Origin: a virus
IMG/VR virus record: IMGVR_UViG_3300028835_000846
Coordinates: 1 to 26,547 of that record
DNA length: 26,547 nt
Direction: 5' to 3' (one strand)
Made by a program: the position numbers and the translations under genes. Shown here piece by piece: positions 1-7,310 of the stretch; the first letter of the stretch is position 1, and every line of letters starts with the position of its first letter. The notes below the pieces were generated by a model that was given only the letters and a program-made list of their open reading frames with translations, ran no database searches and was not told the origin of the DNA.

Positions 1-245
1 TCAACAGGCTCTACATCCAGGGCACTACAAAGGTCTATTATCTGTTGCTCAAGCTCCATCTTGTGGTTTGCTAGTTCTACCTTTTGTGCGTTGGTCAAGG
101 TGAGAACATTGGGGCTACACTCACCTGTCTTCACTGCTGCATCCAGTTCCTCGTAGAACAGCCTCATGAGATTGATGTCGTCAAGCGTCTCAATGCCCCG
201 AGCATTTAGTTTGACTAGTGTCGCTGGATAGTTTACTTCTCCCAT
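1..245 (-). CDS. Small phage structural-region protein, 3' end cut by window edge
   Basis: The gene starts at ATG 245-243 with an SD (AAGGAGGGG) a few bases upstream, and stays open to the window edge, so at least 81 residues are present. The product begins MGEVNYPATLVKLNARGIET and is hydrophilic and probably helical, with no membrane segment and no motif I recognise. It follows the 294-aa beta-rich gene by 11 nt and is the last visible gene of the late operon. The neighbours suggest a virion-related or chaperone-like small protein, but the sequence itself gives no function. Confidence 0.8.
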   Translation of the reverse strand, partial: MGEVNYPATLVKLNARGIETLDDINLMRLFYEELDAAVKTGECSPNVLTLTNAQKVELANHKMELEQQIIDLCSALDVEPV

Positions 246-256
246 TTAACCCCTCC

Positions 257-1141
257 TTAATCAGAAACTACATATTCGGCATAGAGTATAAACTTCCCTG
301 CTGTTAAGTCCTGCACCGCTACTGTCATCGAGAGTTCTCTGTCATCGGTGCATATCTCAGCGAAGTTACCGACAGCCCCATCTTGGATACATTCATGGTA
401 TCCAGCATCCCAAGGTGTGCCATTGTTAATTGCAATAGCAGCTAGAATACCAGCAACATCGTCAGTGGGAATATCCAGCGAGACTGTTGCAGTATCCCCA
501 GCACTCTGTAAAGTGGTCTTCACATCATACCACGCCCTTACAATAACCGCATTGTCAGGTATGGTTACATGAAGCCCTATAACACCTTGTGCCCCTTCAT
601 CAACTGCAAAGTCATATGTCCCTCTAGCGATAGCGTGGGGATGAGAGGCATCTGTTATGCCATGAGCGGTCCCCAGTTCAACCTCGCCCCCCAGGAGGGC
701 TCTTCCGTCCTCGTGGAACTTATGCTCCTGGCTTCCGCCAAGCGCCGCATAAGGGACACTAGCGTGATTCTTCAGCCTAACCAGCGTCTTGAAGGCCGGC
801 GTTCCTCCCGTCATCCTAGCCTGCAAATCATAATACGCATCGGCAGTCGTTGTTCCCTTTATGACTTTAGCTGAGGTAGAAATAAAGATGTCGCCAAAGA
901 CACGGTTGTTATTTTGGTTCACATCACCCCAGGCGTTATCCGCAAGGTTTCTTACAGAAAGGCCATCTGTGTAGCCCGACTTATCGAAGAGCATCCAGAG
1001 AGCAGTCTTGAGTTTATTACCGCCAATGGAGACATCGCCACCGAAAGTAAGAGCAGGAAATGTAACTGTGCCAACGGCAGTCCAAGTGCCGTGCATTGCT
1101 ATAGCGGTCAGAACCTCTACGCCGTCTATATATACAGCCAT
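257..1141 (-). CDS. Beta-rich phage structural protein (head fibre/decoration-like), 294 aa
   Basis: The protein is rich in G, T, V and A with alternating hydrophobic residues and has no signal peptide or transmembrane segment. It appears to have two parts. Residues about 1-150 begin MAVYIDGVEVLTAIAMHGTW. A C-terminal domain from about residue 165 to the end contains the segments HPHAIARGTYDF, IPDNAVIVRAWYDV and VSLDIPTDDVAGILAAIAI. This resembles beta-sandwich domains at the ends of many uncharacterised phage virion proteins, a similarity judged from memory and not from a search. Its ATG overlaps the preceding stop as TAATG, and its SD (GAAGGAGAAAGG) lies in the end of that gene, so translation is probably coupled. 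A fibre, appendage or decoration role is inferred from fold-like composition and position after the capsid genes. Confidence 0.75.
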   Translation of the reverse strand: MAVYIDGVEVLTAIAMHGTWTAVGTVTFPALTFGGDVSIGGNKLKTALWMLFDKSGYTDGLSVRNLADNAWGDVNQNNNRVFGDIFISTSAKVIKGTTTADAYYDLQARMTGGTPAFKTLVRLKNHASVPYAALGGSQEHKFHEDGRALLGGEVELGTAHGITDASHPHAIARGTYDFAVDEGAQGVIGLHVTIPDNAVIVRAWYDVKTTLQSAGDTATVSLDIPTDDVAGILAAIAINNGTPWDAGYHECIQDGAVGNFAEICTDDRELSMTVAVQDLTAGKFILYAEYVVSD

Positions 1142-1347
1142 TAACCTTTCTCCTTCGACATAGGCTCAAACTCCCATGTGCTGGTATTTAGGTTATAGTC
1201 CCCTTCAAGTCCCATACCCTCCTTGCAACCTTGAACATACATATTAAGCCTTTCCTGTGCTTGCCTAGCATCAGACATTAGAGCTTGAATCGCTACCCTT
1301 GCACTATCGGGCACAGGCATCACTTTGCGTTTTGCTTTATCCATCAT
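1141..1347 (-). CDS. Small conserved-type phage protein, 68 aa
   Basis: This short charged protein contains helix-forming stretches (ARVAIQALMSDARQAQERLN) followed by LEGDYNLNTSTWEFEP. Short proteins of this pattern (helix, then G-D-x-x-L-x-x-x-x-x-x-F) occur near tail or fibre genes in other phages, but I know of no assigned function. Two adjacent ATGs (1347 and 1344) are possible starts. The SD (AGGAGGG) is about 2 nt from the first and about 5 nt from the second, so the second, giving 67 aa, may be the one used. The gene ends in KEKG-stop, and those codons form the SD of the next gene. Confidence 0.72.
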   Translation of the reverse strand: MMDKAKRKVMPVPDSARVAIQALMSDARQAQERLNMYVQGCKEGMGLEGDYNLNTSTWEFEPMSKEKG

Positions 1348-1353
1348 ACCCTC

Positions 1354-4035
1354 CTATATCGGCTTCCAGCAAACATCACAGCCTATATCCTGCGCACCAG
1401 TGTTACTCTGAGCAACGACTAGCTCATCATCCTCGGAGAAGTTCGCAGGCCCCTCGAATGTTTTACGATGTGAGGTAGAGGCCGCTGTTACTATATCAAA
1501 CGAGTAGACAATGGTATCGAACCAGGCTTGATTTGTACTTCCGTCTGCACCAGCATCCTTAGTTATTGTCAATGCTGTCCCTGCTAAGCCTGCACCAGCA
1601 TGAAGGTCTAGACTCAGCAGTTGGAAAGGAGTCTTTGGCGCTACAGTAAAAGTAAAAGTAGCTGCCGTAGTTTCTGAGTAGTCATGGATAGGAGCTAAGT
1701 CCGCATCTGTCCTCGGCTTCAGAGGTATCTGCTGATTGTTAAGCACCAAATCAACCAGCCAAGCATGGTCGAATGTTCCTGATGCTTCCCATCCCATCTC
1801 GAAGGATATTCGGTAGATAGTCCAGGTATTAAAGCACTCATCAGCTTGGAAGTCATCCCAACCAAAGAGTGTGCCTGGGCCAGCCCCGGTTATGACGCTT
1901 GTGTTTGCTACGCCTTCCCCATAGTAGAAGAACTGGTCTGTAGTCTGATTAAGCTCGTGAGCGTTCCGTCCCGATGCTCTATCTACTAGGCTACCTAGTT
2001 GGGTTATCTCAGCCCTCTTAATATGGTCATAAGGATCATGCACCCAGATAACCATGTTCACACCCATAGACTGAGCGCTTTGCATAACATATGACCACCT
2101 AGCCGTATTGAAGAGTGGGACTGGTAATTCATTTATGGGAATGTAGCAGGCTGCCCAATCATCCCCTGTCTGAGCTCTACCGTGTAAGCAAGCCTGCCAG
2201 CCAGTACCGCTCGCATGGTATCTGGGGTCAGCACTTCCCCGGGACCAATAAGCCCTAGAGTTCTTGTTATATCGCAACTCAGGCGCACCGAATATACTCT
2301 TTTCGAACTCGACTACCTCAGCCTTTTGAGTCTCATCAGGCACTAATGGAATGAGCTTCCCGTTTATCCTTATCCCACCAATCCAGGCATCGCCAGTTGA
2401 CAGCGTGCCACCCCAATAGCCGAAGTCTATCTTTATCATATAGACCACATGGTGGGCGAATGCCTTATCAGCCTGATACGCTGCAAGAGTAGATAGGGTC
2501 GCAACCCCCTCAGTTATATCTGAGGTTACATTGTTGCCATACCAGAAAAGTTTAGCAGTGGTTGTTGGCGCGAGAGTGTTCTCATGCCACCCCTCAGTCA
2601 TGGTGCCACCCCAAGCTATGTCCTGGGTTATATCAGCCCTCTCGTCATGGTCGTCAGGGTTACGTGTAGTAATAACAAAGTTAGGCGGACGATAGCCACT
2701 ATCAGCCGTGCCATCCAAGAACCTGTAGTAATTGAAGGCAAACTCAGTAAAGTCCTTTAGCGGTATATCGTTGACTGGTATCCAGATAGAAGCCCAATCC
2801 TCTCCACTTGCTTGAGCACCACCGTTGAGGTGAATAGCCCATTCGCCATGACGGAACTGCCTGTTGGCATCTGCTCCCATAATATACTTGGCGTTTCTGG
2901 CTACTCGCTCCCACTTACCCCAACCTCTGTTATCACAACGGATTTCAGGCTGCCCGAACTTCCATGTTGGGATAATCCTTTGAGCAGCAGCAACATTATC
3001 CCGCATTAGGTCAAGCTGTTCCTTAACCGAGGGCTCCAGGCGTATAGTCTCGCCGTTGATAAGCGCTTGAGTAAGGAAGCAACCATTCATCAACTCGCCA
3101 CCGGTATGATAGCCATAGTCAAGCGTAATCTTGAATACAGTCCACCCACTAAATACCGAGTCGGCCTGGAACTGAGCCCACGTATAAGCAGTACCCTCAG
3201 TCGGGCAGGTATCAGGAGTGTCTGTTACATTGCCATACCAGAAGAAGGCGTGTCCCGTTGGCACATCAGTAGGGTAGTTCAGCTCACGCCATCCCGCAGC
3301 CGATGTAGTCGCTGGGGTGTGAGAAATCTCTACGACCTGGTCAAAGTCCTCGGGGTCATGGAGGTAAACACAGACACCCATATCGATACCCGAAGCCTCT
3401 GAGTAGTAGGCATGGAGTCTAACAGAGTCAAGGTCTAAGAAGGGTAGTTCATTTACCGGGATTGCCACCTTTGCGAAGTCATCCCAAGAGGACTGGGGGC
3501 CAGCGTCTAGTCTAACAGCCCACGGACCCGTGCTTCCCTGACCTGAAACAGCAGCCCCATAAATCTCCAGTCTGCTCGTGTCAGTCCACTTTGCCTTGCC
3601 CTTACCGCCGGCCTCTAAGACAGGCTCGCCAAACTTCCACTCAGCTTTGGCACTATCACTCCAGGGTGCAACGGCTGAGGATTCATGTCCCGACACATCA
3701 ACGGAGATAGTACCAGCACTTCGGGTCATCACTAACTGCATTCGGTGCCAGTGTTCAGGAACACAGTAGTAATAGCGCCCGGTATCACCAACGAATTCTA
3801 GTTGGTTGTTGATAAGCGACTGTATCCCGTCCTGTCCCATACGGAAGTAAGCCACATTGTCAAAGGTTCCGAGGTCGGATTCCTTGCCCTTGATATCAAG
3901 AGTGCCGGTGAAGCCAGTAGTGGCAATCTCAATAACCTTGGTCATACAGAGGGAGAACTCGGTGTCGAGGGTTACTGTCTCTGTTACTGCTTTAGCAGCC
4001 CAGACTTTCTCTTGTTTGGTAAAGGGAAGAGTCAT
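1354..4035 (-). CDS. Large modular virion protein with three ~200-aa internal repeats, 893 aa
   Basis: The architecture is visible directly. An N-terminal beta-rich domain covers about residues 1-125. Three divergent tandem modules follow at about 131-335, 355-566 and 578-774, and a C-terminal beta-sandwich-like domain covers about 785-893. Each module has the same landmarks in order: WKFG-P or FGAPE, a Trp near +20, WAVRLDAG/WAIHLNGG/WQACLHGR, a D-W-A or D-F-A element followed by I-P-[IV]-N-[ED]-[LI]-P, a [VT]-x-[DN]-P-[EDY]-D motif, F-[WY]-YG-[NE], QAD, a GY/GW turn, and [IV]-x-L-x-P at the end. The spacing suggests a repeated binding or appendage domain such as a carbohydrate-binding jelly roll. 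The family is not identified. A tail-fibre, spike or capsid-appendage role is inferred from size, modularity and late-operon position. The start has a good SD (AGGAGG, 9-nt spacing). Confidence 0.82.
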   Translation of the reverse strand: MTLPFTKQEKVWAAKAVTETVTLDTEFSLCMTKVIEIATTGFTGTLDIKGKESDLGTFDNVAYFRMGQDGIQSLINNQLEFVGDTGRYYYCVPEHWHRMQLVMTRSAGTISVDVSGHESSAVAPWSDSAKAEWKFGEPVLEAGGKGKAKWTDTSRLEIYGAAVSGQGSTGPWAVRLDAGPQSSWDDFAKVAIPVNELPFLDLDSVRLHAYYSEASGIDMGVCVYLHDPEDFDQVVEISHTPATTSAAGWRELNYPTDVPTGHAFFWYGNVTDTPDTCPTEGTAYTWAQFQADSVFSGWTVFKITLDYGYHTGGELMNGCFLTQALINGETIRLEPSVKEQLDLMRDNVAAAQRIIPTWKFGQPEIRCDNRGWGKWERVARNAKYIMGADANRQFRHGEWAIHLNGGAQASGEDWASIWIPVNDIPLKDFTEFAFNYYRFLDGTADSGYRPPNFVITTRNPDDHDERADITQDIAWGGTMTEGWHENTLAPTTTAKLFWYGNNVTSDITEGVATLSTLAAYQADKAFAHHVVYMIKIDFGYWGGTLSTGDAWIGGIRINGKLIPLVPDETQKAEVVEFEKSIFGAPELRYNKNSRAYWSRGSADPRYHASGTGWQACLHGRAQTGDDWAACYIPINELPVPLFNTARWSYVMQSAQSMGVNMVIWVHDPYDHIKRAEITQLGSLVDRASGRNAHELNQTTDQFFYYGEGVANTSVITGAGPGTLFGWDDFQADECFNTWTIYRISFEMGWEASGTFDHAWLVDLVLNNQQIPLKPRTDADLAPIHDYSETTAATFTFTVAPKTPFQLLSLDLHAGAGLAGTALTITKDAGADGSTNQAWFDTIVYSFDIVTAASTSHRKTFEGPANFSEDDELVVAQSNTGAQDIGCDVCWKPI

Positions 4036-4071
4036 TGTCTATATCCTCCTATTTATATTTCCCTGATTATT

Positions 4072-4257
4072 CTATTTTGGTATACTAGGTTTCGTCTCCC
4101 TAGCCTTTGCATAGGCCGCGGCTGCACAAATCTCTTGAGCGTGTGCCGCATTCTTGGGCCTTATATCTCCTATCTTCCCAGTCCTGCGCCAAGACCTTAT
4201 GCACTCGGCGATATTCTGGGAAATAACCTGCTGGCTTCCGCCTTCTTTTAAGGGCAT
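4072..4257 (-). CDS. Small basic phage protein, 61 aa (start moved to ATG 4257)
   Basis: I chose ATG 4257 over an upstream TTG (4287). A G-rich SD-like stretch (GGGGGGATT) lies just before it, whereas the TTG start lies inside a perfect hairpin. The product begins MPLKEGGSQQVISQNIAECI and later has AHAQEICAAAAYAKARE. The opening MPLKxGxSQxxISxNI is the signature of a family of very short phage proteins that usually sit near head genes (DUF6496-like, from memory). Their function is unknown. The middle segment RSWRRTGKIGDIRPKNA departs from the usual short form. The protein is soluble and basic, with no Cys pair that would make a zinc site. Confidence 0.66.
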   Translation of the reverse strand: MPLKEGGSQQVISQNIAECIRSWRRTGKIGDIRPKNAAHAQEICAAAAYAKARETKPSIPK

Positions 4258-4283
4258 ATCAATCCCCCCAATCTGTCCGGTTA

Positions 4284-4321
4284 GCAAGGAGGGGGAAAAG
4301 AAAGGAAAACCCCCTCCTTGC
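4284..4321 (-). terminator. Perfect 12-bp intergenic hairpin after the decoration gene (no U-tract)
   Basis: The arms at 4284-4295 (GCAAGGAGGGGG) and 4310-4321 (CCCCCTCCTTGC) are perfectly complementary around a 14-nt A/G-only loop. One more A-T pair (4283/4322) extends the stem to 13 bp. It lies between the stop of the decoration-protein gene and the start of the next gene. No U-run follows in the direction of transcription, so it is a poor intrinsic terminator. It may instead block 3' exonuclease or be a processing site protecting the abundant capsid message, which is an inference. Confidence 0.6.
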
Positions 4322-4352
4322 TCTCAATATGATGCGGTAGCTAGCCGCAGTG

Positions 4353-5210
4353 TTAGACCTTCCAGCCACGCAGGACAAGATGTATACTAGTAGCTCCATT
4401 GGTCAGGACATCCCAGTCAAGAAGCAAGCAGAAGTTTCTACCTGGCTTCCAGAGACCAGAGTCAAACTGAGCACTAACATCTATCCAGAGTATCTTATTG
4501 TCTGCATCAGTCTGCACCCAGTCTTCACCAGCCGCCGTACCTGGACCAGTATCCTGGTTGTTGGCAGCAGCGGCAGCAGCCGTCCCATCATACGCACCGA
4601 CAATCGACAAATCTACATCGCCAGCACTTGAGTTGATGGAGTTCATAATCACTCTTGCTGAAAGCACATCCCCAACCAAACCAGCAGGCAACCTACCTTT
4701 GTAGTAGACCGCTTCTGTGCCATCAGGTTCTGCTCCAACCCAGCCGGTATCAGCAAGACCAATTCCAGGCTCCCCAGTGCCATCATACGGTCCTTCCCTA
4801 ATGACCAACTCAAACAACTCAGGCGCTTTAAGCTCTATCCTGCACCGATAGACATCCAGAGAACGCCCTACTACCTGAACTATATCGCCATCAGTAGCAG
4901 GATAAGTCTCGGTAATGTTTGGTGCAGTCGTAGTCGTGCCACCGAGATACTGAGGTGTGTTGGCCGTCCAAGTCGAATCCTCATCCTCAAGCGTGCAACT
5001 CCGGCAGACTTTAATCCACCGCCCAGTTGCTTCACCTGGGTTGTCCTCCAATGCTATGAACTGTGCATAGATAGCAGCAGCAGTGTCAGCATCAGCCACT
5101 ACCCAGCCAGTACTATATCCAAGCAGTTGACCTCTCTTGATAACAGTAGACGCCTTTGCCTGAAGTTTGGTCTTACCTTCCACATCCATTATTTTTGTTG
5201 GTTCCGCCAT
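4353..5210 (-). CDS. Capsid cement/decoration protein with extra C-terminal beta domain, 285 aa
   Basis: The N-terminal ~130 residues read like a DUF2190-type capsid cement protein: KASTVIKRGQLLGYS, then A-x-Y-A-Q-FIALEDN, a conversion-like stretch, and GDIVQVVGRSLDVYRCRIEL. Family members coat the HK97-type shell and stabilise it. From about residue 140 a second Gly/Asp-rich beta domain follows, with WVGAEPDGTEAVYYKG, LSARVIMNSINSS and LWKPGRNFCLLLDWDV, ending in LRGWKV. Simple cement proteins are usually about 100-150 aa, so this is a fusion, possibly displaying an extra domain on the capsid surface. The gene is directly downstream of the major capsid gene, as expected, with an SD (GGAGGAAG) before the ATG. 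The DUF2190 match is by pattern memory only. Confidence 0.74.
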   Translation of the reverse strand: MAEPTKIMDVEGKTKLQAKASTVIKRGQLLGYSTGWVVADADTAAAIYAQFIALEDNPGEATGRWIKVCRSCTLEDEDSTWTANTPQYLGGTTTTAPNITETYPATDGDIVQVVGRSLDVYRCRIELKAPELFELVIREGPYDGTGEPGIGLADTGWVGAEPDGTEAVYYKGRLPAGLVGDVLSARVIMNSINSSAGDVDLSIVGAYDGTAAAAAANNQDTGPGTAAGEDWVQTDADNKILWIDVSAQFDSGLWKPGRNFCLLLDWDVLTNGATSIHLVLRGWKV

Positions 5211-5282
5211 TTTAAACTTCCTCCATGTTTATTCGAGGGTTCATTTACTAGGGTTGAACACCCGCAAAACCATCCCTTGATC

Positions 5283-6275
5283 TTACAGACCATCCGTTAT
5301 GCCGATTGCTACCGCCGCGGCGCGGGTGTTACCAAGTTTGAGCGCTGCATACATCTTGATGCGTGTCCTTTTGGCATCCTTCGTCTCAAGGGTGCCTATC
5401 GGCTCAACCTGGAGGCCACCATTCCACAACCCGACAAGTCCATCCCCGCCTACCCTGAAGGCAAATATCGGGGAGTTGTCATCACTGGACCCTCTACTTG
5501 TCGTCTGCGCATAGCTGGCTAAAGCCAGAATACTAGATGCATCGAGGTCATCGTAGTTGTCCAGAATGAAGTCGTTGGGTAGAATGGTAACACCGTTATA
5601 CCTCTGAACCTCGGTTCCCAACTCCGTCTTCCCGAAAGTCAGGTTGCCTCCGCCGGCCCGGCATAGCCCGGTCAGCTTCTCAATGCTCCTGTAACTCATC
5701 ATCAGGAAGTCAGGCTTTCCACCTTTCACTCTGTGGATAAGGGTGTCTATGTGCTGCAATGTCATCGTGGTTCCGGCACTGGCAGCAGGAGCAAACACCT
5801 GAGAGTTGTTCGGGGCATCAAGGTCAGTGGTCGAACTGGTCTCACACTCGGCTATAAGCCGGAGTAAACCCTTAAACCCGTTCACATCATAGGTAGTTGT
5901 AGTGTAACCCAGTATCAATTCCTTGAGGAACCGGTCCCGAATCGCCTTAGCCTTGAGTGAGATAACCTCTTGCTCAATATCCATGACATTTGAGCGGGTC
6001 TGTGCCACATAGCTATCTACATCAGCATCCCCGCCAAGAATGGCAAGGGAAACCGATCTCTGCACCCATGTAGGAGTAGACTCTGCCCACTCTTCGCCGA
6101 CAGCATAGAACTGGGCCCCACCTTCGGTAGCCTCCATATTGTATTTCAACGAGTTACCAACGATGGTCACAAACGGCAGCTTCTCGAAAAGCGGACAGTC
6201 TTTGACGATAGTGTTGGCAATACCCTTCTCCACAGGATCAGTTGACAGATACGCATACTCGACTAATGTGTTCAT
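5283..6275 (-). CDS. Major capsid protein (HK97-fold type), 330 aa
   Basis: The protein has the usual length and layout of a HK97-fold coat protein. An N-terminal arm (MNTLVEYAYLSTDPVEKGIA) leads to an E-loop-like region with KYNMEATEGGAQFYAVGEEW. A long charged helix with DIEQEVISLKAKAIRDRFLKE follows, then a P-domain/A-domain region with LIHRVKGGKPDFLMMSYRSIEKL, VQRYNGVTILPNDFIL and FRVGGDGLVGLWNGGLQVEP. The final beta strands (KRTRIKMYAALKLGNTRAAAV) match the end of this family, where R/K-rich strands close the A-domain. It follows a putative scaffold gene and precedes a cement protein, the standard head order. The SD GAGGTG lies about 5 nt before the ATG. It assembles the icosahedral shell in the host cytoplasm. 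Confidence 0.9.
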   Translation of the reverse strand: MNTLVEYAYLSTDPVEKGIANTIVKDCPLFEKLPFVTIVGNSLKYNMEATEGGAQFYAVGEEWAESTPTWVQRSVSLAILGGDADVDSYVAQTRSNVMDIEQEVISLKAKAIRDRFLKELILGYTTTTYDVNGFKGLLRLIAECETSSTTDLDAPNNSQVFAPAASAGTTMTLQHIDTLIHRVKGGKPDFLMMSYRSIEKLTGLCRAGGGNLTFGKTELGTEVQRYNGVTILPNDFILDNYDDLDASSILALASYAQTTSRGSSDDNSPIFAFRVGGDGLVGLWNGGLQVEPIGTLETKDAKRTRIKMYAALKLGNTRAAAVAIGITDGL

Positions 6276-6293
6276 CTTTCACCTCGTCTTATT

Positions 6294-7022
6294 TTAGGCT
6301 TGTGATCTTTGCTCAAGCCCCACTCTTATCTGCTCTTGGGGCGACATGTCATCGAGGCTTTTGCCACCGGAGGGGATTTGACTGCTTATCTTGTGTAAGC
6401 CTTTCTCTTCCCTCTCCTTCTTACCCTTCGCCCTTTCGTCTGCCCTTATCCTTGCCTCCATCTCTTCAGGAGTTTCCTGTTTGGAGGGATTCGCAGGGTC
6501 AGGCTTTGGAACTACTGGGTCCGGTGTCTGAGCCTCTACACTCAACACAGGCTTCAAATACAGCGACCAAACTTTGTGAGCTTCCACAGGGTCTTCAGCA
6601 TCTCGGAGGCGTTGAAGCCGGGGGTCAGTTTTAAGGTCTAGCCCTAATTGGGTTACTCCTCGTTTCATTTCCCTTTCGGCTATTGCCCGCGCTGCTTCTT
6701 CATCACCACTGGCTATAAGTGTCTGTATACGCAATTCTGTCTGTTCATCTCTTTGCGACTCAATACCAGTTTTGATTTCAGTAAGCACCGACTTCAGACC
6801 TGCTGTGTCCATTCCCGCTTGTTCAAGCTGCGTTATCCTGCCAAGTGCTACCTCATGTCTCTTTTGCAGTGATATGTGTTGGGTTTTAGGAACTGTGCCA
6901 TCTTGGTCTTTAGAGCCTTCCTCCTCACCTGCTTCAGGCGGTAAGGGTGTAGCCTTTTCAGGGTCGTTCCCTTCTCCTCCCTCCGCAGGGGCTGGGGTGG
7001 TCTTCTCTGGATCTGCTGGCAT
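6294..7022 (-). CDS. Probable head scaffolding protein, 242 aa
   Basis: This very charged, low-complexity protein sits immediately before the major capsid gene, where scaffold genes normally lie. The N-terminus is Pro/Glu/Ala-rich and acidic (PADPEKTTPAPAEGGEGNDP). The middle, about residues 55-140, is predicted coiled coil (KRHEVALGRITQLEQAGMDT, then SGDEEAARAIAEREMKRGV). A Pro-rich linker follows at about 165-185, then a basic C-terminus (RADERAKGKKEREEKGLHKI). Acidic front, helical middle and basic tail that docks onto coat protein is the usual scaffold pattern. There are no protease motifs, so an internal prohead protease must lie elsewhere or be absent. The start ATG has GGAGG about 10 nt upstream, a rather long spacing. 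Confidence 0.72.
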   Translation of the reverse strand: MPADPEKTTPAPAEGGEGNDPEKATPLPPEAGEEEGSKDQDGTVPKTQHISLQKRHEVALGRITQLEQAGMDTAGLKSVLTEIKTGIESQRDEQTELRIQTLIASGDEEAARAIAEREMKRGVTQLGLDLKTDPRLQRLRDAEDPVEAHKVWSLYLKPVLSVEAQTPDPVVPKPDPANPSKQETPEEMEARIRADERAKGKKEREEKGLHKISSQIPSGGKSLDDMSPQEQIRVGLEQRSQA

Positions 7023-7055
7023 TATTCTTGAACCTCCTTATTTTGGTAAACAAAA

Positions 7056-7092
7056 GAGGCGACCTAAACTCTTTCGAGCTCAAAGTCGCCTC
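7056..7092 (-). terminator. Intrinsic terminator between DUF2292-like gene and scaffold gene
   Basis: On the minus strand the arm GAGGCGAC (7092-7085) pairs perfectly with GTCGCCTC (7063-7056) across a 21-nt loop. The transcript then runs directly into TTTTGTTT. A GC-rich stem plus U-run is the standard rho-independent form. It lies in the 99-nt gap between the 62-aa gene and the scaffold gene, inside the late module. It probably lowers, rather than stops, read-through from the terminase-portal segment, or it pairs with a separate capsid promoter that I could not identify in the gap. Confidence 0.65.
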
Positions 7093-7121
7093 GGTTCTTC
7101 CGTCAGCGTATTATTCAGTTG

Positions 7122-7310
7122 TTAATCGAGCCTGATACTTTCCTTCACAAGCTCTATTCGAGCAGGTTCTCCGTCTCGCATGAAGATTGCAACTTCCCCA
7201 AAGGGTATCTTCCTCAACTCTTCTAGCAGACGATGCTCCTGTCTACTAATCTCTATAGTAACACGACTATTCTTGTCTGTCAAGCCCCCACACTTTTCTG
7301 CCATTATCAT
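7122..7310 (-). CDS. DUF2292-like small protein, 62 aa
   Basis: The C-terminal two thirds (LLEELRKIPFGEVAIFMRDG then RIELVKESIRL) match the pattern of DUF2292 small proteins: a helix ending in L, then [FY]G-[ES]-V-x-[IL]-x-x-[DR]-G-x-[VAP]-x-[QR]-IE, ending in x-IRL. The function of that family is unknown. The first ATG (7310) overlaps the giant gene's stop as ATGA. The third codon is also ATG (7304) and sits at better distance from GGAG, so 60 aa is possible. Its place between the giant virion gene and a terminator is unusual for this family, which is often found alone or in small-gene clusters. Confidence 0.7.
   Translation of the reverse strand: MIMAEKCGGLTDKNSRVTIEISRQEHRLLEELRKIPFGEVAIFMRDGEPARIELVKESIRLD

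Noticed and set aside
3802-4251. 149-aa plus-strand frame
   Set aside because: It is antisense to the well-supported 893-aa and 61-aa genes, without SD. The composition is that of a shadow.
4258-4287. TTG start adding 10 residues to the 61-aa protein
   Set aside because: The TTG is within a perfect hairpin arm and lacks an SD. The ATG at 4257 restores the family-like MPLKxG start.
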